A stretch of DNA of 64,000 bases from Paraburkholderia sp. CNPSo 3274 (GTDB taxonomy: Bacteria; Pseudomonadota; Gammaproteobacteria; Burkholderiales; Burkholderiaceae). Position numbers and translations under genes: made by a program. Each line of letters starts with the position of its first letter. Position 1 is the stretch's first letter. Below, in pieces: positions 60,104 through 64,000 of this stretch. The stretch covers positions 104,408-168,407 of the forward strand of contig NZ_JAMBPR010000008.1 of NCBI RefSeq assembly GCF_024206475.1, in the 5' to 3' direction. The notes beneath the pieces are model-generated. The model did not search any database, was not told the DNA's origin, and worked only from the letters and a program-made list of their open reading frames with translations.

Positions 60104-61234
60104 ATGGAATACAGTCCGCCGCCCCTCTTTAGACAGGGCCCATCGGCACTCGCACGGCTGATCTTCTTCGTCGTGCTGTCGCTCGCGCTCCTCGTCTCCG
60201 ATGCGCGTTTCAAGACGCTCGAAGTCGTGCGCGGCGTGCTCGGCGCAGGCCTCTACCCGCTGCAACGCGCGGCCCTCGTGCCGCGTGACTTCTTTATGGG
60301 CGCCGCCGATCTGGCCGTGACGAGTTCCACGCTGCGCACCGAAAACACCCAGCTGCACGCGCGCAATCTCCAGCTTTCGCAGCAGGCCAACGCGGCCGCT
60401 TCGCTCGCAGCCGAAAACGCGCACCTGCGCGCGCTTCTGCAGCTCTCACAGCGCATCGGCGCGCAAACCACGCCGGCGGACATCCAGTACGACACGCGCG
60501 ACCCGTTCACGCAGAAGGTCGTGATCGGCGGCGGCTCGCAGCAGGGTATCCAGAACGGCTCGCCGGTATTGAGCGAGGACGGCGTGATCGGCCAGGTCAC
60601 GCGCGTGTTCCCCATGCAGTCCGAAGTCACGCTCGTCACTGACAAAGACCAGGCCGTGCCGGTCGAAGTCGTGCGCACGGGTCTTCGCAGCGTGATCTAC
60701 GGTACGGCGAAGGGCGACCTGCTCGATTTGCGCTTCGTGCCGATCAGCGCCGATCTGCAAGTCGGCGACGAACTCGTGACGAGCGGACTCGACGGCATCT
60801 ATCCACAAGGACTGCCGGTCGCGAAGGTGTTGCGTGTGGACAAGCAGGCCGACACCGCGTTCGCACGCGTGGTCTGCCTGCCGCTCGCCGCCGTGCGCGG
60901 GGCGCGCCAGGTGCTCGTGCTGCACTATGTCCCGCAGGTGCCGCCCAACCCGATCGCCGCCGAAGAAGCCGCCGCAGCCGCCGAGGCGAAGGACGCGAAG
61001 AAGAAGCCCGCCAAGGCCGCGGACAAGAAGGGCGACAAAAAAGCCGACGACGCGAAGGCGAAACCCGCCGCCGCTGCATCGGCCGCGACGCCTGCCCCGG
61101 CGCAGCAGGCGAAGCCGGCAGCGAACGCAGCCGCAGCGGACACCAAGCCGGCGCAGAAAAAGCAGCCCGAGAGAAGGCCCAAGGAGAGCCTGCGGGAAGA
61201 GGCAGCGAAGGCCGTTGAGCAAGGGGGCCACTGA
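60104..61234 (+). CDS. mreC: Rod-shape-determining protein MreC
   Basis: 376 residues. A single N-terminal membrane helix (LARLIFFVVLSLALLVSDAR), a periplasmic coiled coil (LRTENTQLHARNLQLSQQAN) and the MreC beta domain (VVIGGGSQQGIQNGSPVLSE). It links MreB filaments to PBP2. From about residue 285 on, the protein carries a Lys/Ala-rich tail (DAKKKPAKAADKKGDKKADD and similar) of some 90 residues. It starts 191 bp after mreB and overlaps mreD by 1 nt. Confidence 0.95.
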   Translation: MEYSPPPLFRQGPSALARLIFFVVLSLALLVSDARFKTLEVVRGVLGAGLYPLQRAALVPRDFFMGAADLAVTSSTLRTENTQLHARNLQLSQQANAAASLAAENAHLRALLQLSQRIGAQTTPADIQYDTRDPFTQKVVIGGGSQQGIQNGSPVLSEDGVIGQVTRVFPMQSEVTLVTDKDQAVPVEVVRTGLRSVIYGTAKGDLLDLRFVPISADLQVGDELVTSGLDGIYPQGLPVAKVLRVDKQADTAFARVVCLPLAAVRGARQVLVLHYVPQVPPNPIAAEEAAAAAEAKDAKKKPAKAADKKGDKKADDAKAKPAAAASAATPAPAQQAKPAANAAAADTKPAQKKQPERRPKESLREEAAKAVEQGGH

Positions 61235-61746
61235 TGCCGCGTCCGCAATACATTCTCCAGCCGGTCAATCCGTACTTCATCGTTTTCAGCCTTGCGGCGG
61301 CGTTCCTGCTGAACCTGCTGCCCTGGGGCAAGCAGCCCGGCGTGCCCGACTTCGTCGCGCTCGTGCTGCTGTTCTGGAACATTCACCAGCCGCGCAAGGT
61401 CGGCATGGGCGTCGCGTTCTTCCTCGGGCTCCTCATGGACGTCCACAACGCGAACCTGCTCGGCGAGCACGCGCTCGCGTACACGCTGCTTTCGTATGGC
61501 GCGATCACCATTCACCGCCGCGTGCTGTGGATGTCGATCGGCTTGCAGATGTTCGCCGTCACGCCCATGCTGGTCGGCGCGCAGGTCGTGCCGTTCGTGA
61601 TCCGCCTGCTGATGGGCGCTTCGTTTCCTGGCTGGGGTTACCTCATCAGCGGCTTCGTCGAGGCCATTCTCTGGCCGATCGCGAGCGTGCTGCTGCTCCT
61701 GCCGCAGCGCCGCCCCGTCGATCCCGACGACACCCGGCCCATTTGA
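61234..61746 (+). CDS. mreD: Rod-shape-determining protein MreD
   Basis: 170 residues, five to six membrane helices (NPYFIVFSLAAAFLLNLLPW, VGMGVAFFLGLLMDVHNANL, then GWGYLISGFVEAILWPIASV). It forms the inner-membrane elongasome with MreC and PBP2. Its ATG overlaps the mreC stop (TGATG). The family is short and poorly conserved; its place in the operon makes the call secure. Confidence 0.94.
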   Translation: MPRPQYILQPVNPYFIVFSLAAAFLLNLLPWGKQPGVPDFVALVLLFWNIHQPRKVGMGVAFFLGLLMDVHNANLLGEHALAYTLLSYGAITIHRRVLWMSIGLQMFAVTPMLVGAQVVPFVIRLLMGASFPGWGYLISGFVEAILWPIASVLLLLPQRRPVDPDDTRPI

Positions 61747-61847
61747 GCGGCGCGCCGCGCGCCGCTGGAAGACTCGCTTGACTACCTCTTACGCACCCCG
61801 GCCCGCCGTTCCTCGCGATTGGAACAGCGGGGCCTGGGTCTGACAGC

Positions 61848-64000
61848 ATGACCGAATTCAAGGACACCCAGCAGCAGCTCACGAAGTTCCGCCTGCGCGT
61901 CGCGGCGGCGGGGCTGTTCGTGTTCGTCTGCTTCGGGCTGATCGCGTTCCGCTTCCTCTATCTGCAGGTCTGGAACCACAGCAAGTACTCGCTGCAGGCG
62001 GACGAAAACCGCATTTCCGTCGCGCCGATCGTGCCGAACCGCGGCATCATCACCGACCGCAACGGCGTCGTGCTCGCGAAGAACTACTCGGCGTACACGC
62101 TCGAAATCACGCCCTCGAAGCTCACCGACACGCTCGACGACACGATCGACCAGCTCTCGACCGTGATTCCGATCGATGCGCGCGACCGCCGCCGCTTCAA
62201 GAAGCTGCTCGAAGACTCGAAGAACTTCGAGAGCCTGCCGATCCGCACGCGCCTCACCGACGACGAAGTCGCGCGCTTCACCGCCCAGCGCTTCCGTTTC
62301 CCCGGCGTGGAAGTGCGCGCGCGGCTATTCCGCCAGTATCCGCTCGGGCCCACGGCCGCGCACGTGATCGGCTATATCGGCCGGATTTCACAGCGCGACC
62401 AGGAGCGCATCGACGACCTCTCCGACAAGAACGACAGCGATCCCGAGCACTACGACCCGCGTCTGGACGCGAACAACTACAACGGCACCGACTACATCGG
62501 CAAGATCGGCGTCGAGCAAAGTTACGAAACCGAGCTGCACGGCCTGACCGGCTTCGAGGAAGTGGAAGTGACGGCGGGCGGCCGCCCCGTGCGCACGCTC
62601 TCGCGCACCCAGGCCACGCCCGGCAACAACCTCGTGCTCTCGATCGACATCGGCCTGCAGCAGGTGGCCGAGCAGGCATTCGCGGGCAAGCGCGGCGCGC
62701 TCGTCGCGATCGAGCCTTCCACGGGCGACGTTCTTGCGTTCGTCTCGGCGCCGAGCTTCGACCCGAATTCGTTCGTGGATGGCATCGACCAGCAGACCTG
62801 GGACGAGCTCAACAACTCGCCCGATCACCCGCTGCTGAACCGACCGCTGCACGGCACCTACCCACCGGGCTCGACCTACAAGCCGTTCATGGCGCTCGCC
62901 GCGCTCACGCTGCACAAGCGCACGCCGCAGTGGGGCTTCTCTGACCCCGGCTACTACATGTTCGGCGGCCATCGCTTCAACAACGACGTGCGCTCGGGCC
63001 AGGGCTGGATCGACATGAACCGCGCGATCATGGTGTCGAACGACACCTACTTCTTCATGCTCGCGCACGACCTGGGTGTGGACAACATCGCGAACTTCAT
63101 GAAGCCGCTCGGCTTCGGCCAGCTCACCGGCATCGACATCGCGGGCGAGGCGCGCGGCATCCTGCCCTCCACCGAATGGAAGCGCAAGGCGTACCGCAAG
63201 CCCGAGCAGCAGCGTTGGTACGAGGGCGAGACGGTCAGCCTGGGTATTGGCCAGGGCTACAACTCGTTCACGATCCTGCAGCTCGCGCACGCCACGGCCA
63301 CGCTCGCCGACAACGGCATCCTGATGAAGCCCCACCTCGTGAAGGAGATCGAGAACCCGATCACGAAGCAGGAGCGCCTCACGGTGCCGAGCGAAAGCGG
63401 GCGCCTGAACGTGAGTCAGGCCGATATCGACGTGGTGAAGCGCGGCATGGAAAACGTGACGATGAATCCCTCGGGCACGGCCTACCAGGTGTTCCGCAAC
63501 GCGCCGTACACCTCGGCGGGCAAGACCGGCACGGCGCAGGTCTTCTCGCTGCAGGGCGGCAAGTACAAGGCGCATGCGCTCGCCGAAAATCTGCGCGACC
63601 ACGCGCTCTTCATCGCGTTCGCGCCAGCCGAGAAGCCGCAGATCGCCGTCGCGCTGATCGTCGAAAACGGCGGCTGGGGCGCGCAGGCCGCGGGCCCGAT
63701 CGCTCGGCGCGTGCTTGATTACTACCTCGTCGATCGCCTGAAGCCGGGCGTCGCGCAGGCGGCCGTGAGCGCGGCAGCTTCGGCCACGGAGGACGCGTCC
63801 GCGCCCGTGATCGGCGCGCCGCCCGAGGCGGCGTCGGGCGCGGCCTCGGGCACGCCCGCCACGCCCGCCACACCCGTCATACCCGCCGCGCAGCCTGTGA
63901 GGGTCGCCGCCGGCTTCACGGCGCTGCCGATTCCCGGCGCGGCATCTGCGGCCGAGGCGGATTCGGCTGCGGCGGCGGCTTCGCAAGCCTCGGGCGCAGA
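61848..64000 (+). CDS. mrdA: Penicillin-binding protein 2 (partial, 3' end beyond window)
   Basis: 717 codons are visible without a stop; the gene runs past the right edge. A membrane anchor (GLFVFVCFGLIAFRFLYLQV) precedes the dimerisation domain (NRGIITDRNGVVLAKNYSAY) and the transpeptidase domain with S342 (PPGSTYKPF), S397-N-D399 (the SxD variant typical of PBP2) and K559-T-G. It crosslinks peptidoglycan during cell elongation with RodA. Past about residue 640 it has an Ala/Ser/Pro-rich tail not needed for catalysis. Confidence 0.95.
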   Translation, partial: MTEFKDTQQQLTKFRLRVAAAGLFVFVCFGLIAFRFLYLQVWNHSKYSLQADENRISVAPIVPNRGIITDRNGVVLAKNYSAYTLEITPSKLTDTLDDTIDQLSTVIPIDARDRRRFKKLLEDSKNFESLPIRTRLTDDEVARFTAQRFRFPGVEVRARLFRQYPLGPTAAHVIGYIGRISQRDQERIDDLSDKNDSDPEHYDPRLDANNYNGTDYIGKIGVEQSYETELHGLTGFEEVEVTAGGRPVRTLSRTQATPGNNLVLSIDIGLQQVAEQAFAGKRGALVAIEPSTGDVLAFVSAPSFDPNSFVDGIDQQTWDELNNSPDHPLLNRPLHGTYPPGSTYKPFMALAALTLHKRTPQWGFSDPGYYMFGGHRFNNDVRSGQGWIDMNRAIMVSNDTYFFMLAHDLGVDNIANFMKPLGFGQLTGIDIAGEARGILPSTEWKRKAYRKPEQQRWYEGETVSLGIGQGYNSFTILQLAHATATLADNGILMKPHLVKEIENPITKQERLTVPSESGRLNVSQADIDVVKRGMENVTMNPSGTAYQVFRNAPYTSAGKTGTAQVFSLQGGKYKAHALAENLRDHALFIAFAPAEKPQIAVALIVENGGWGAQAAGPIARRVLDYYLVDRLKPGVAQAAVSAAASATEDASAPVIGAPPEAASGAASGTPATPATPVIPAAQPVRVAAGFTALPIPGAASAAEADSAAAAASQASGA

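Overview
The window is a chromosomal segment of a Burkholderiaceae bacterium, most likely Paraburkholderia, Caballeronia or a close Burkholderia relative. The evidence is the high GC content with strongly GC-biased third codon positions, the gene order around gatCAB/mreBCD, hslVU/regBA, argB/slmA and metXW, and typical betaproteobacterial protein sequences. No phage, plasmid, CRISPR, rRNA or tRNA genes were seen. This is mostly core chromosome with a more accessory left third.

Layout. 1-2760: end of a sensor kinase, its NarL-type response regulator and an amino-acid permease with a clear terminator. 3117-10685: a seven-gene operon for a form II CoxL-type molybdenum hydroxylase (small, large and FAD subunits) with its maturation genes (MoxR ATPase, VWA protein, CoxG, XdhC-like). 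It is followed by the decayed remains of an HdeD-like membrane protein gene (10690-11446, minus) and an oxalate/formate-type MFS permease with its 42-residue small partner. 13647-17039: a DUF3857/transglutaminase exported protein, an SrkA-like kinase and a small conserved-looking ORF. 17586-23585: RND pump, adaptor and outer-membrane lipoprotein in one operon, then an MFS exporter. 25207-29882: small membrane proteins, a desaturase, an aldo/keto reductase, a PhyH-type dioxygenase and a basic hypothetical protein.

29998-42949 is housekeeping: metK (with a ribosome-binding-site hairpin in its leader) divergent from lpxL/htrB-dapF-DUF484-xerC-rlmI, then a zinc-type COG0523 GTPase, a DksA with only one of the usual four zinc cysteines, hslVU (with a sigma32-like promoter) and the redox pair regBA. 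43067-48362: a TPR glycosyltransferase, a CWC protein, argB, a pyrimidine 5'-nucleotidase-like HAD protein, slmA and hdeD.

48501-50415 holds the most interesting element. A SAM-II class riboswitch precedes metX-metW. It has an extra hairpin inserted in the aptamer, and its start codon lies about 75 nt downstream. The sequence supports a simple alternative-pairing switch: the aptamer's pseudoknot strand is perfectly complementary to a 9-nt segment that otherwise overlaps an anti-Shine-Dalgarno sequence. 50497-58438: ampG, an M48 protease, xth, a PPK2 kinase and gatCAB. In gatCAB a dispersed-repeat-like element forms the end of gatA and carries the gatB ribosome-binding site. 58869-64000: mreB, mreC, mreD and the first 717 codons of mrdA (PBP2), the rod-shape operon.
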